From Clostridium saccharobutylicum DSM 13864 (lineage in GTDB: Bacteria > Bacillota > Clostridia > Clostridiales > Clostridiaceae), in NCBI RefSeq assembly GCF_000473995.1, contig NC_022571.1, forward strand, positions 601,501 through 665,500: a stretch of DNA of 64,000 bases. The letters run 5' to 3'. The position numbers and the translations under genes were made by a program. The notes beneath the pieces are model-generated. The model did no database searches. It saw only the letters and a list, made by a program, of their open reading frames with translations, and had not been told where the DNA came from. Numbering within the stretch: the first letter of the stretch is position 1; each line of letters starts with the position of its first letter. This document shows, piece after piece, positions 1-8,370 of this stretch.

Positions 1-1224
1 GCAGTTATATTAATAAATTTAATTGGATTATATTTGTTAATTTCTAATTTACATTGGTTTATTAAAAAATTCTTTAAATCAAACTCTTTTGATAATTTAA
101 TCTGGATAAATAATTTAAAATATTCAATAGGAAATTCTAAAAAAATTATTTTTTCAATAACTGCACTTATTGCTTCGATACTTTATTTTATAAGTTTTAG
201 TTATTCAGCTAATGAATCCATTAACAACAATATTATAATACAAAACCCATATGATTTAGCTTATGCAGAAATATATGGAAAAAATGAAATATCGGAGGAT
301 ACATTAAATAACACACTTAAAAGTAATGATGTAAAGGTAGAATCAATAAATAGCTTAGAAATTGTTGTACAAGGGTCTACAGTAATGATATCAGATAAAT
401 CATTAAATAATTTACTTGGAAGCAATTTTAATGTAGAAAGGGGCAAGTATATTTGTTTACTTCAAATAAATAGAAATGATGGTTATGTTCATAATGAACA
501 AGAAATTGAAAATTATACCATAAATAATACAACATATATTTTACAAGAAAAATTAGAAAAAATATTATTTAATAAGATTCCAATATTAAATAATTCACAT
601 TATTTAATATTTAATCAGGATGACTATAAAGAAATAAAATCTTCAGTAAAATCAAAATATATAGGAAATGTTAAGTTCATAAATTTTAATGATTGGACTA
701 AAACTGAAACTGTAGTGAATAATTTAACGGATGAATTAGAAAATTACAACAAAATAAATACAAAACAATTTTTTGGCAGTACCAATGATGACAGAAGACA
801 ATTTAAGCCAGTTTCAAAAATTATTGATTACAAATTATTAAAAGAATCTAGTCAATTTTTAACCTTTTTATTATGCTTTGTATTTATTTTATTTTTTATT
901 TCTTCAAATTTAATAATACATTTTAAGCTTTTAACTGAATTTGATAACGAAAAAATTAAATACGAAAAACTTAATAAAATAGGGGTTTTAGAAAAAGAAA
1001 TTTCATCAAATATTTCAAAAGAGTTAAGCATAATTTTTTTACTCCCATGCATTTTAGGTACGTACCTAGGAACTTATTGTATATACTCAAAGATAGCTTC
1101 AATTGGAATTAGCAATTTACATGAAATACGATATGCATTGATTACAGGTGTTGCTTATACAGTATTAGAATTAATATTTTATTTGTTTTATAAAAAGCAT
1201 TATATAAATTTGTTGTTAAAATGA
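1..1224 (+). CDS. BceB/FtsX-type ABC transporter permease, C-terminal part (cut by window start)
   Basis: The reading frame is open from base 1, so the N-terminus lies outside the window. Four membrane segments are visible: one just before the long soluble domain (the IIFSITALIASILYFISF stretch), then about 215 hydrophilic residues, then FLTFLLCFVFILFF, ELSIIFLLPCILGTYLGTY and a last helix near the C-terminus. A large extracellular domain between helices VII and VIII followed by three helices is the known layout of BceB-type permeases, which with a BceA ATPase remove or protect against peptide antibiotics such as bacitracin. The segment KIGVLEKEISSNISKEL fits the cytoplasmic FtsX loop of that family. 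The ATPase would be expected upstream. It ends at a strong hairpin terminator. The exact substrate cannot be inferred. Confidence 0.75.
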   Translation, partial: AVILINLIGLYLLISNLHWFIKKFFKSNSFDNLIWINNLKYSIGNSKKIIFSITALIASILYFISFSYSANESINNNIIIQNPYDLAYAEIYGKNEISEDTLNNTLKSNDVKVESINSLEIVVQGSTVMISDKSLNNLLGSNFNVERGKYICLLQINRNDGYVHNEQEIENYTINNTTYILQEKLEKILFNKIPILNNSHYLIFNQDDYKEIKSSVKSKYIGNVKFINFNDWTKTETVVNNLTDELENYNKINTKQFFGSTNDDRRQFKPVSKIIDYKLLKESSQFLTFLLCFVFILFFISSNLIIHFKLLTEFDNEKIKYEKLNKIGVLEKEISSNISKELSIIFLLPCILGTYLGTYCIYSKIASIGISNLHEIRYALITGVAYTVLELIFYLFYKKHYINLLLK

Positions 1225-1273
1225 CAGAAGAACTATATTCAAAACTAAATATTTATTTTAAAGTCTATGAGAT

Positions 1274-1311
1274 AAAGCTATAATAGTATAAAATTACACT
1301 ATTATAGCTTT
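1274..1311. terminator. Intrinsic terminator after the BceB-type permease
   Basis: Perfect 14-bp inverted repeat (1274-1287 with 1298-1311, beginning AAAGCTATAATAGT) around a 10-base loop, between two genes on the same strand. Confidence 0.7.
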
Positions 1312-1350
1312 AAATATAATTAATAAACTAATACGCAAATGGAGAAGACA

Positions 1351-2676
1351 ATGAAAAAAATAGATTTAACTGAAGGAAAAGTAATAAATGTTATAACAGC
1401 TTTAGCTTTGCCTATAATGGGAAGTTCATTATTACAATTCACTTATAACTTGGTTGATATGTTATGGGTAGGTGGATTAGGCAGCAATGCAGTTGCAAGT
1501 ATTGGATCTTCAAGTCTTTATATAGGACTTGGATACTCAATAAATTCTTTAGTCGTTATTGGTGCTGGCATAAAAGTAGCTCAGGGGATTGGAAGAAAGG
1601 ATAATAATCAAGTTAAGGAATATATTAATGCAGGAATTTTTATTAATTTATTGATGGGATTAATTTTGGGGTCTGCATTGATTTTTGTAGGAAAAGAACT
1701 TATAGGATTTTTACATATCGAAAATGTTGTTGTTGAAAGAGATGCTTATTATTATTTGGCTTTAAATGGTCCAATTTTATTTTTTACATTTTTTAATACT
1801 CTTTATGCAAGGATATTGGGGAGCTTTGGAAATAATAAATTAGCACTTAAAATTAATGCTTTGGGTTTAGCGTTAAATATAATACTTGATCCAATGTTTA
1901 TTTACACTTTTAAATTTGGAGTTTTAGGAGCGGCTATTTCGACGTTAATTGCTAATATAATTATGTTTATTGTATATTTAGTAAAGTCTTCTGGAATACT
2001 TAAATTTAATTTTCAAGCTGGAATAGATAAAAATAAGATAATAAAAATAATAAGACTTGGTTTGCCTATGGTATTTCAAAGAATTTTATTTACAATAATT
2101 AATATTATGCTAGCGAAAATTGTAGCTTCTTTTGGCTCAGATGCAATAGCAGGTCAAAAAATAGGGCTTGAAATTGAATCGGTTATGTATATGGTTGTTG
2201 GTGGATTAAATGGGGCAGTTTCAAGTTTTACTGGGCAAAATTTTGGAGCTAAGAAATTTAATAGAATAAAAGAAGGATATAATGGAGCTCTTAAGATTGG
2301 AATAATATATTCATTAATAATTGCACTAGCATTTTTGTTCTTAAATAAACCGCTAATTAGACTATTTATTAGAGAAGAAAACACAATTATGATTGCAGCA
2401 GCATATTTACAAATGGTAGCTTTTTCGCAGGTATTTAGTACATTAGAAATGGTTTCAAATGGTTTATTCACAGGTATAGGTAAGCCTAATATACCTGCTA
2501 CTATAAGTGTGGTATTCACTGCTTTAAGAATTCCAATGTCATTAATATTAATAAAACCATTTGGAGTAAATGGCATTTGGATAAGCATTGCGTTATCAAG
2601 CATTTTAAAAGGAAGTTTTGCTTATTTATTATATTGTGTTAAAGTTAAGAGAAAATATAAAGAAGTAAAAATATAG
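1351..2676 (+). CDS. MATE-family multidrug/Na+ antiporter
   Basis: 441-residue polytopic membrane protein of the MATE family (DinF/NorM-like), which exports cationic drugs or metabolites in exchange for Na+ or H+. The N-terminal LALPIMGSSLLQFTYNLVDMLWVGGLG and the matching second-half LGLPMVFQRILFTIINIMLAKIVASFG are the duplicated helix-1/helix-7 signatures, and 12 helices are apparent. I place the start at 1351 because GGAGAAG at 1342-1348 is then a well-spaced ribosome-binding site; the in-frame ATG at 1339 overlaps that site and has none of its own. It is a single-gene unit after the upstream terminator. The substrate is unknown. Confidence 0.9.
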   Translation: MKKIDLTEGKVINVITALALPIMGSSLLQFTYNLVDMLWVGGLGSNAVASIGSSSLYIGLGYSINSLVVIGAGIKVAQGIGRKDNNQVKEYINAGIFINLLMGLILGSALIFVGKELIGFLHIENVVVERDAYYYLALNGPILFFTFFNTLYARILGSFGNNKLALKINALGLALNIILDPMFIYTFKFGVLGAAISTLIANIIMFIVYLVKSSGILKFNFQAGIDKNKIIKIIRLGLPMVFQRILFTIINIMLAKIVASFGSDAIAGQKIGLEIESVMYMVVGGLNGAVSSFTGQNFGAKKFNRIKEGYNGALKIGIIYSLIIALAFLFLNKPLIRLFIREENTIMIAAAYLQMVAFSQVFSTLEMVSNGLFTGIGKPNIPATISVVFTALRIPMSLILIKPFGVNGIWISIALSSILKGSFAYLLYCVKVKRKYKEVKI

Positions 2677-2839
2677 AATATATATATGTTGTAAGAATGA
2701 TTAGAAGGGACTATGCTAAACAAATGATTATGAAACTATTAAAAATTTGATAAAATAATAAAAGATGAATAGAGTTGAAATGTAAAGTAAAGGATTTAAA
2801 TATGCAATAATTGCGCTATTAGTATAGAGGAGGAACATT

Positions 2840-3808
2840 ATGGAGGAATTAACAATTGCTTTGTTGATAGATGCAGATAATATTGGTGCTAAACATATTG
2901 AGAATATATTAGGTGAACTCACAAAGTATGGAAGGGTTACAATTCGGAGAATGTATGGTGATTGGACTCAGGAAAGGTTAAAATCTTGGTTAGAAAAATC
3001 TTCTCAATTTTCACTTACTCCTATAATGCAATCCAATGATACTTCAAGAAAGAATGCTTCAGATATAGGTCTTGTTATTGATGCAATGGATATATTGTAT
3101 TCAGAGAAGGTAAATGGTTTTTGCATTGTATCAAGTGATTCGGATTTTAATAAACTGGCAAAAAGATTACGCGAATCTGGAAATTTAGTAATTGGTATGG
3201 GAGAACAAAAAACTCCAGAATCATTTAGAGCTTCCTGTGAAAAATTTATTTATTTAGATATCATAGATGAAGATATAGAACTTGAAGATGAGAAATTAGA
3301 TATAGAGGTTGGCAATAATGAAAGTAGTAAAAAATATTTTGAAGAAAAATCATTTACGAAAAAAAGTATAATAGAAAAGACTATTATTAATATGATTTTA
3401 GACAGTACTATGGATACTATGCATCTTGGAGAAATAGGGCAAAGGATAAATAATATGTTTCCTGATTTTGATGTGAGAAATTATCATTATACAAAATTAT
3501 CTGAATTGCTAAAGGAGTTTGATAGTCTTACTTTAAGTAATAAAGAAAACAAGTACTGGGTTGCTCTGAAAAATATTATGCCGGAAAATATTAAAGAAAT
3601 TGAAAATAAAATAGTTGTAATATTTAATAAGAAACGAGTATCAAAGATGAACATTGGAGAATTAAAAAAAGAATTATCGAGCGTTATTCCTAATTTAAAT
3701 ATAGTTATTAAAAAAAGTGGAGTCACTAAGTTTTCTGTATTTTTAGATAAAAAAATTGATATTATTACAATTAGTGATGATAATAACAATGCTGAACTTA
3801 TTAAATAA
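2840..3808 (+). CDS. NYN-domain (LabA/DUF88-like) putative RNase with C-terminal OST-HTH/LOTUS-like region
   Basis: 322 residues. Residues 1-140 form a NYN (PIN-like) nuclease domain: LLIDADNIG carries the first acidic pair, ASDIGLVIDAMD the middle acids, and SSDSDF with GNLVIGMGE the last, so the metal-binding acidic set appears complete. Residues about 180-245 and 250-315 look like two winged-helix OST-HTH/LOTUS modules (MHLGEIGQRINNMFPDFDVRNY; MNIGELKKELSSVIP), a pairing known from limkain/LabA-type proteins thought to bind RNA. GAGGAGG precedes the ATG. Family knowledge supports an RNA-cleaving or RNA-binding role; the target is unknown. Confidence 0.8.
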   Translation: MEELTIALLIDADNIGAKHIENILGELTKYGRVTIRRMYGDWTQERLKSWLEKSSQFSLTPIMQSNDTSRKNASDIGLVIDAMDILYSEKVNGFCIVSSDSDFNKLAKRLRESGNLVIGMGEQKTPESFRASCEKFIYLDIIDEDIELEDEKLDIEVGNNESSKKYFEEKSFTKKSIIEKTIINMILDSTMDTMHLGEIGQRINNMFPDFDVRNYHYTKLSELLKEFDSLTLSNKENKYWVALKNIMPENIKEIENKIVVIFNKKRVSKMNIGELKKELSSVIPNLNIVIKKSGVTKFSVFLDKKIDIITISDDNNNAELIK

Positions 3809-3969
3809 GCTGATATATTAGTATAGATGATAGATAAATTAATATGAAGTATAGTTTTAACCTAAGTGAAATTTAGTGAGTTGGAAAATTATTTTTAAGA
3901 GTACATTCATGGAATAATGATTTGATTTTGGCTATAATATAATTAATATTGCATCAAAGGGGAAATTTT

Positions 3970-4404
3970 ATGTTTAATGAAAATAAAATGAATAGTTCAA
4001 AAGATAAAACTCTTATCTTAAGTATTGTTAATAGCCAATGTTTTAAAGACCTATTTATAAATAGAGGCATAACTAATGTTATTATTTTTGGTAGTTTAGC
4101 AAATGGAGATTTTACACCAGAATCTGATGTGGACATTGCAATTATTTCAAAAACCCCTATATCATTTAATGATGAATTAATACTAACTCAAAAATTAGAA
4201 GAACTCTTAGATAGAGATATAGATTTAATCGATATAAATGATGAAAATATAAATAATCTTATAAAGATTAGTGCATTAAATAGTAAGTTTGTTGTTTTAA
4301 AAGACTATCTTTTGGATGAGACTATAATCTTTTACGATAATTTATATAAAGATAATGAAGAATTTTGGAGAATATTAGATCAGGAGGTACTTGGAATTGA
4401 ATAA
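3970..4404 (+). CDS. MNT-type minimal nucleotidyltransferase (MntA-like)
   Basis: 144 residues of the minimal nucleotidyltransferase fold. IIFGSLANGDFTPESDVDIAI contains the GS-x10-DxD catalytic signature, and a third acidic residue follows in DRDIDLIDI. In MntA/HepT toxin-antitoxin pairs such proteins AMPylate and silence a HEPN RNase encoded next door. The ATG at 3970 is chosen because AAAGGGG precedes it; an upstream in-frame TTG at 3949 has no ribosome-binding site. The gene overlaps the next one by 8 bases, so the two are translationally coupled, which fits an antitoxin/toxin or enzyme/substrate-binding pair. Confidence 0.8.
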   Translation: MFNENKMNSSKDKTLILSIVNSQCFKDLFINRGITNVIIFGSLANGDFTPESDVDIAIISKTPISFNDELILTQKLEELLDRDIDLIDINDENINNLIKISALNSKFVVLKDYLLDETIIFYDNLYKDNEEFWRILDQEVLGIE

Positions 4405-4669
4405 AGAACGCTTGAAAAAGTTATTATATGATTTAGATACAACCACAAAAGATTTAAATAAATCATTACAGCTAGTTAAAAAATATAGTGATAATTCAGA
4501 GTTGAAATCAGAATTCTCAAATAGCCTTAAATATAAATATTTAAGGCTATTTATAATATATGAGGATTTTATATCAATGCTTTCAAAAGAATATAATCAG
4601 TATGAAATAGGAATGACAATTGATAAAGCGGCATTTGATTTAAACTTATATAAAAAGAATATAAAGTGA
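4397..4669 (+). CDS. Small helical partner of the MNT protein, possibly a shortened HEPN protein
   Basis: 90 residues, predicted mostly alpha-helical (KERLKKLLYDLDTTTKDLNKSLQLVKKY, then YKYLRLFIIYEDFISMLSKEY). Position and coupling to an MNT gene suggest a HepT/HEPN partner, and the RLFIIYEDF helix is reminiscent of HepT-like proteins. However, no R-x4-6-H RNase motif is visible: the protein contains no histidine. It is shorter than the usual 110-150 residues. The stop codon lies inside the stem of the following terminator. TTG at 4397 is preferred to TTG at 4391 because AGGAGG at 4382-4387 is then 9 bases away. Either a degenerate toxin or an unrelated substrate-binding subunit. Confidence 0.5.
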   Translation: MNKERLKKLLYDLDTTTKDLNKSLQLVKKYSDNSELKSEFSNSLKYKYLRLFIIYEDFISMLSKEYNQYEIGMTIDKAAFDLNLYKKNIK

Positions 4670-4720
4670 TGCTAAGGAATATAAATTATATGTTATTTAT
4701 ATTCCTTAACATCACTTTAT
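4661..4720. terminator. Bidirectional terminator between convergent genes
   Basis: 25-bp arms (4661-4685 with 4696-4720, one mismatch) around a 10-base loop. It overlaps the last codons of the MNT partner and lies between convergent genes, so it can end both transcripts. Confidence 0.85.
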
Positions 4721-4732
4721 AAATTTAATTAA

Positions 4733-5191
4733 CTAATTGCATTGATTGCATCCAGTTAATTTTCCACTTTCCTCTATTGAACCACTATTAACTACTTTAC
4801 TTCTTAGCAAAGTTCTACAATTTTTTGTTTTGTGATAATGTTTCCCTTGAGGAGTCCAATACACAATTTCTTCATTTTTAATTTCTTGAATACTATTTTC
4901 TTCAAACAGTTCTAAAGATTTTGAATTAGAGTTTTCCTGTAATTCATTTATTGAATTTTCGTTGTCGAGTTTAATAAGATTAAGTTCATCACTATTAGAA
5001 TTTTCGTGATCATGGTCTTCTAATATTTGTTCTTCTAAGTTTGTACTGGTATCTTTAAATAGGCCTAATGGCAAAACATCGACGATTGTTACTACTACTT
5101 TACGTTTTAAAATTCCCATGTAATAAAGTAAAAATATAAATCCAATTAGTACTGTTAGGAAAAGTAATATTATTAAACCTTCTTTTAACAT
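4733..5191 (-). CDS. Membrane-anchored protein with C-terminal Cys/His metal-binding-like motif
   Basis: 152 residues. One N-terminal membrane helix (IILLFLTVLIGFIFLLYYMG) is followed by a basic patch and a long acidic, Asn/Ser/Glu-rich linker (residues about 45-110). The C-terminal domain reads VYWTPQGKHYHKTKNCRTL and ends TGCNQCN. That arrangement (TPxGxxYHxxxxC...CxxC) is a small probable Zn-binding motif found at the ends of assorted clostridial and phage surface or nuclease proteins; I know no defined function. The topology would place it either side of the membrane. It is a single gene transcribed towards the bidirectional terminator. Confidence 0.55.
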   Translation of the reverse strand: MLKEGLIILLFLTVLIGFIFLLYYMGILKRKVVVTIVDVLPLGLFKDTSTNLEEQILEDHDHENSNSDELNLIKLDNENSINELQENSNSKSLELFEENSIQEIKNEEIVYWTPQGKHYHKTKNCRTLLRSKVVNSGSIEESGKLTGCNQCN

Positions 5192-5297
5192 TTGTTTTTC
5201 TCCTTACATTAATACGTACTTGCGCACAATCAAAAATGTGTTTTATCTTCAATTCTATATTATATTTGATTTTACTAAAAGTAAAAAGGCTATTGAG

Positions 5298-5347
5298 AAA
5301 AACTATTTAAGAAATTTTAAAAAACTATTTAAGAAATTTTAAAAAAC
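5298..5347. repeat. 22-bp direct repeats forming phased A-tracts upstream of the reverse rubrerythrin promoter
   Basis: A 22-bp unit (AAAAACTATTTAAGAAATTT plus TA) occurs twice from 5298 and begins a third time, the C of each unit lying at 5303, 5325 and 5347. A-tracts and AAATTTT tracts therefore recur about every 11 bases on one helical face, ending at the -35 box. Such phasing bends DNA and can act as an UP-type activator, as known for the C. perfringens plc promoter. Confidence 0.7.
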
Positions 5348-5349
5348 TA

Positions 5350-5383
5350 TTTACAACGGATAATTATTATTATATAATAATAA
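5350..5383 (+). promoter_or_regulatory. Promoter of reverse rubrerythrin with overlapping 20-bp palindrome
   Basis: TTTACA (5350-5355), a 17-base spacer and TATAAT (5373-5378) make a near-consensus vegetative promoter. A perfect 20-bp palindrome of TTA/TAA repeats (5364-5383) covers the -10 box. Its base composition resembles the PerR box (TTATAAT-N-ATTATAA), and PerR is known to control reverse rubrerythrins in C. acetobutylicum; the assignment here is inference. Confidence 0.65.
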
Positions 5384-5464
5384 ATGTACTAAGGAAGAAA
5401 TTAACATGGATAAATAAATAAAAATAAAAATAAATAAATTTAGAAGTTTTAGGAGGAAAATATT

Positions 5465-6007
5465 ATGAAAAAATTCGTTTGTACAGTGTGTGGTTATATT
5501 TATGAAGGAGAAGCAGCTCCAGAAAAATGTCCAGTGTGTGGAGTTGGAGCAGATAAGTTTATAGAACAAAGTGGAGATTTAGCTTTTGCTGATGAACATG
5601 TAATTGGAGTAGCTAATGGTGTAGATAAAGAAATAATTGAAGGATTACAAGCAAATTTTGCTGGAGAATGTACAGAAGTTGGTATGTATTTAGCAATGTC
5701 AAGACAAGCAGATAGAGAAGGATATCCTGAAGTTGCTGAAGCTTATAAAAGAATAGCGTTTGAAGAAGCAGAACATGCAGCAAAATTTGCTGAAATGTTA
5801 GGTGAAGTAGTAGTTGCAGATACAAAGGCTAATTTAGAAGCTAGAGTAAATGCTGAACATGGTGCTTGCCAAGGTAAAAAGGATTTAGCTACTTTAGCTA
5901 AGAAATTAAATTTAGATGCAATTCATGATACAGTACATGAAATGTGCAAAGATGAAGCTAGACATGGAAAAGCATTCAAGGGATTATTAGATAGATATTT
6001 TGCATAG
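5465..6007 (+). CDS. rbr3: Reverse rubrerythrin (NADH peroxidase terminal component)
   Basis: 180 residues. The rubredoxin-like Fe(Cys)4 domain is at the N-terminus ([10 protein letters not shown] at 6-15, CPVCG at 22-26), followed by a ferritin-like di-iron four-helix domain with [28 protein letters not shown] and [13 protein letters not shown] supplying the Glu/His ligands. This domain order is the reverse of classical rubrerythrin. In clostridia such proteins accept electrons from NADH:rubredoxin reductase and reduce H2O2 (and O2) to water in the cytoplasm. Start set by AGGAGG at 5450-5455. Curved-DNA repeats and a palindrome at the promoter suggest strong, oxidative-stress-responsive expression. 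Confidence 0.93.
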   Translation: MKKFVCTVCGYIYEGEAAPEKCPVCGVGADKFIEQSGDLAFADEHVIGVANGVDKEIIEGLQANFAGECTEVGMYLAMSRQADREGYPEVAEAYKRIAFEEAEHAAKFAEMLGEVVVADTKANLEARVNAEHGACQGKKDLATLAKKLNLDAIHDTVHEMCKDEARHGKAFKGLLDRYFA

Positions 6008-6045
6008 AATAAAGATTATTAGATAACTATTTTATCTATAATATG

Positions 6046-6087
6046 AAAATAGCCAGTACTTAAGTAATAAAGTATTGGCTATTTTTT
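6046..6087 (+). terminator. Intrinsic terminator of reverse rubrerythrin
   Basis: Arms 6046-6061 and 6070-6085 (AAAATAGCCAGTACTT and its near complement with G.U pairs), followed by a T run. Confidence 0.85.
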
Positions 6088-6135
6088 ATGCAATTAAATT
6101 ATAAATAAAAATGAAATTATAGGAAAATCTATATA

Positions 6136-6197
6136 TAAGGCACATTCAAAAAAATAATCAGGGTATTTTAGACTTTTTATTTTCTTTTATGTGCCTA
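6136..6197. repeat. Family A intergenic repeat, short hairpin copy
   Basis: Begins TAAGGCACATTC with AAAATAATCA and ends with the inverted arm TTTTATGTGCCTA; about 62 bp. Confidence 0.75.
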
Positions 6198-6265
6198 AGA
6201 TGATATTTATTATAAATTGTTGTACATAATGTTATATGAAAATATTTCTAAATGATATTTTAGAT

Positions 6266-6429
6266 TAAGGTACATGAAAATAAATAACAAGTCCAAAGTT
6301 GATATGAATATTTTTCGTCAGGCAAGGATGTAAATTGACTTCATAACAGGTTTATTAAGAAATTTGCTGATGGATGATGATGTAAAATGGCATAACAAAT
6401 GGAACTTTTTATTTTTTGATTGTGCTTAA
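6266..6429. repeat. Family A intergenic repeat, long copy
   Basis: Left arm TTAAGGTACATGAAAATAAA then AACAAGTCC and TTTTTCGTCAGGCAAGGA; right arm ends TTTTTGATTGTGCTTAA. About 164 bp, between rubrerythrin and fprA. Together with the preceding short copy it fills most of this gene-free stretch. Confidence 0.75.
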
Positions 6430-6494
6430 ATTCAAATTTTATAATTTATAAAACTGAAAGGTAAAATATATTGTAAGCTAAAGGAGGATTTTTA

Positions 6495-7658
6495 ATGAAT
6501 GCAGTTGAAGTAAAGAAAGGTATTTATTGGGTTGGTGCTATAGATTGGTCCTTACGTAATTTTCATGGATATACAACAAATAGAGGAGTGACTTATAATG
6601 CTTATTTAATTATAGATGAAAAGATAGCGTTAATTGATACAGTAAAGGCTCAGTTTGCAGGTGAGCTTCTAGAAAGGATATCTAAGGTTATTGATCCAGA
6701 AAAGATTGATTATATAATCTCTAATCATGTTGAAATGGATCATTCAGGATCAATTCCAAAAGTGATGGAAGTTTGCAAAAATGCAGCTATTATTACCAGT
6801 TCACCATCAGGCTTGAAGGGACTTACTGCTCATTATGGACAATATAACTATAAATCAGTAAAAGCAAATGAAACTTTGAGCTTAGGGAAAAGAACACTTA
6901 AATTTGTTCCAACTCCAATGCTTCATTGGCCAGATAATATGGTAACTTATTGTCCAGAAGAAAAAATTCTTTTCTCTAATGATGCTTTTGGACAACATTA
7001 TGCATCAAGTAGACGATTTGACGATGAGGAACAATTAGAAATCATACTTGAAGAGGCTAAAAATTACTATGGTAATATTATTATGCCTTATGGTAAACAA
7101 GTACAAGGTGCATGTGAGATTATATGTAGTTTGGATATTGAAATGATTGCTCCAAGCCATGGAGTTATTTGGAGAAAAAATATCCAAACAATTTTTGATG
7201 CATACAAGTTATGGAGTGAAAATAATCCACAAACAGGTGCTATTGTTGTATTTGATAGTATGTGGCATTCTACAGAAGTAATGGCAAAAACTATTGTTGA
7301 AGCATTTGCTGATAAAAGCATTCCAGTTAAATTATATGATTTAAAAGTAAATCATATATCTGAAATTATTCCAGAAGTTTTAACTTCAAAATACATTGCA
7401 GTGGGTTCACCAACTCTTAATAATACTATGATGCCAACAGTTGCTGCATTTTTATCTTATTTAAAAGGTTTATCACCAAAGAATAGAAAAGCATTTGCCT
7501 TTGGATCTTATGGATGGGGTGGTCAAAGTATAGCTCAAGTAGAAGAAGAATTGGAGAAATGTGGATTTGATATTTGCTTAGATAAAATTAGAGTTCAATA
7601 TATACCTTCTAAACAACAATTGGATGAAATTAGAGAACTTGTTAGGAATATTGAATAA
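6495..7658 (+). CDS. fprA: A-type flavoprotein FprA (flavodiiron O2 reductase)
   Basis: 387 residues. A metallo-beta-lactamase-like di-iron domain (residues 1-245) carries NHVEMDHSGS (the HxExDH ligand motif), LHWPDNM, FSNDAFGQH and APSHGVIW. A flavodoxin domain follows (about 250-385; VVFDSMWHSTEVMA, GSPTLNNTMMP, GSYGWGGQS). This is the two-domain class A flavodiiron protein that reduces O2 to water using electrons passed through rubredoxin. Its proximity to the reverse rubrerythrin makes this an oxygen-defence neighbourhood, although the two genes are separated by a terminator and repeats and are probably transcribed separately. AAAGGAGG precedes the ATG. Confidence 0.93.
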   Translation: MNAVEVKKGIYWVGAIDWSLRNFHGYTTNRGVTYNAYLIIDEKIALIDTVKAQFAGELLERISKVIDPEKIDYIISNHVEMDHSGSIPKVMEVCKNAAIITSSPSGLKGLTAHYGQYNYKSVKANETLSLGKRTLKFVPTPMLHWPDNMVTYCPEEKILFSNDAFGQHYASSRRFDDEEQLEIILEEAKNYYGNIIMPYGKQVQGACEIICSLDIEMIAPSHGVIWRKNIQTIFDAYKLWSENNPQTGAIVVFDSMWHSTEVMAKTIVEAFADKSIPVKLYDLKVNHISEIIPEVLTSKYIAVGSPTLNNTMMPTVAAFLSYLKGLSPKNRKAFAFGSYGWGGQSIAQVEEELEKCGFDICLDKIRVQYIPSKQQLDEIRELVRNIE

Positions 7659-7838
7659 GTCACATTCAAAAAATAACGAGTCCATCTATCAAGCCTATTT
7701 TTTATCAGAGGAAGCTTGACTCGCATACAATTATGGTAGCAGATTTCACTAATAGTCAGCCATGAGACAAATCTGATTTATTGTCTGATGAAAAATAATG
7801 ATGACATTTTTGGGGTGGTGTTTTTTTCTGCATGATTA
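7656..7838. repeat. Family A intergenic repeat, starting at the fprA stop codon
   Basis: The TAA of fprA is the first triplet of the left arm (TAAGTCACATTCAAAAAATA, AACGAGTCCA). The internal modules TTTTTTATCAGAGGAAGCT and CTGATGAAAAATAATG are shared with other copies; the right arm is degraded. Confidence 0.65.
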
Positions 7839-7931
7839 ATATTTACTTTGACAAAATAATATACAATATTATAATAAATAGTATATTATGTAAAATTAAT
7901 ATAATAAATTTATTTTTGGGGAGGACTAAAA

Positions 7932-8306
7932 ATGTTAAAAGTAACAAAAACAGATAAGGCTCCATCAGCAATAGGACCTTATTCTCAAGCAATAAGTTTT
8001 GGAGATCTATTATTTGCATCAGGACAAATACCATTAGATCCAAAGTCAGGAGAAATAGTTGGAGGCAATATTGAAGAACAAGCAACTCAAGTTATGAAAA
8101 ATATTTCAGCAATACTAGAAGAAAATAATATTGATTTCAAAAATGTTATAAAAACAACTTGTTTTCTTGCTAATATGGCTGATTTTGCAAAATTTAATGA
8201 AGTTTATGCTAAATACTTTATAAGTAATCCAGCACGTTCATGTGTGGCTGTAAAAGAGCTTCCTAAAGCTGTTTTATGTGAAGTTGAAGTTATAGCTTAC
8301 AAGTAA
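7932..8306 (+). CDS. ridA: RidA (YjgF/YER057c) enamine/imine deaminase
   Basis: 124 residues, the normal full length. SAIGPYSQAI near the N-terminus, FASGQIPLDPKSGEIV, the arginine in NPARSCVAVKELP that contacts the carboxylate of the substrate, and CEVEVIA near the C-terminus are the family signatures. RidA hydrolyses reactive enamines such as 2-aminoacrylate that arise from PLP enzymes, protecting them from inactivation; it works as a cytoplasmic trimer. GGGGAGG precedes the ATG. It stands alone, ending at its own hairpin, and faces the convergent NMO/FabK-like gene. Confidence 0.93.
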   Translation: MLKVTKTDKAPSAIGPYSQAISFGDLLFASGQIPLDPKSGEIVGGNIEEQATQVMKNISAILEENNIDFKNVIKTTCFLANMADFAKFNEVYAKYFISNPARSCVAVKELPKAVLCEVEVIAYK

Positions 8307-8319
8307 TATATATAACTCA

Positions 8320-8363
8320 AATGAGGTATTGCAAAACATTTTAAAGTTTAGCAATACCTCATT
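8320..8363. terminator. Bidirectional terminator between ridA and the NMO gene
   Basis: 18-bp arms 8320-8337 and 8346-8363 with one mismatch (AATGAGGTATTGC and its complement) between convergent genes. Confidence 0.8.
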
Positions 8364-8370
8364 GAATTTA

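Noticed and set aside
2154..2603. 149-codon minus-strand frame inside the MATE gene
   Set aside because: Antisense shadow of a clearly coding membrane protein; no ribosome-binding site.
5298..5347. Tandem 22-bp repeats considered as a CRISPR array
   Set aside because: The units are directly adjacent with no spacers, only two full copies exist and they lie in a promoter; phased A-tracts explain them.
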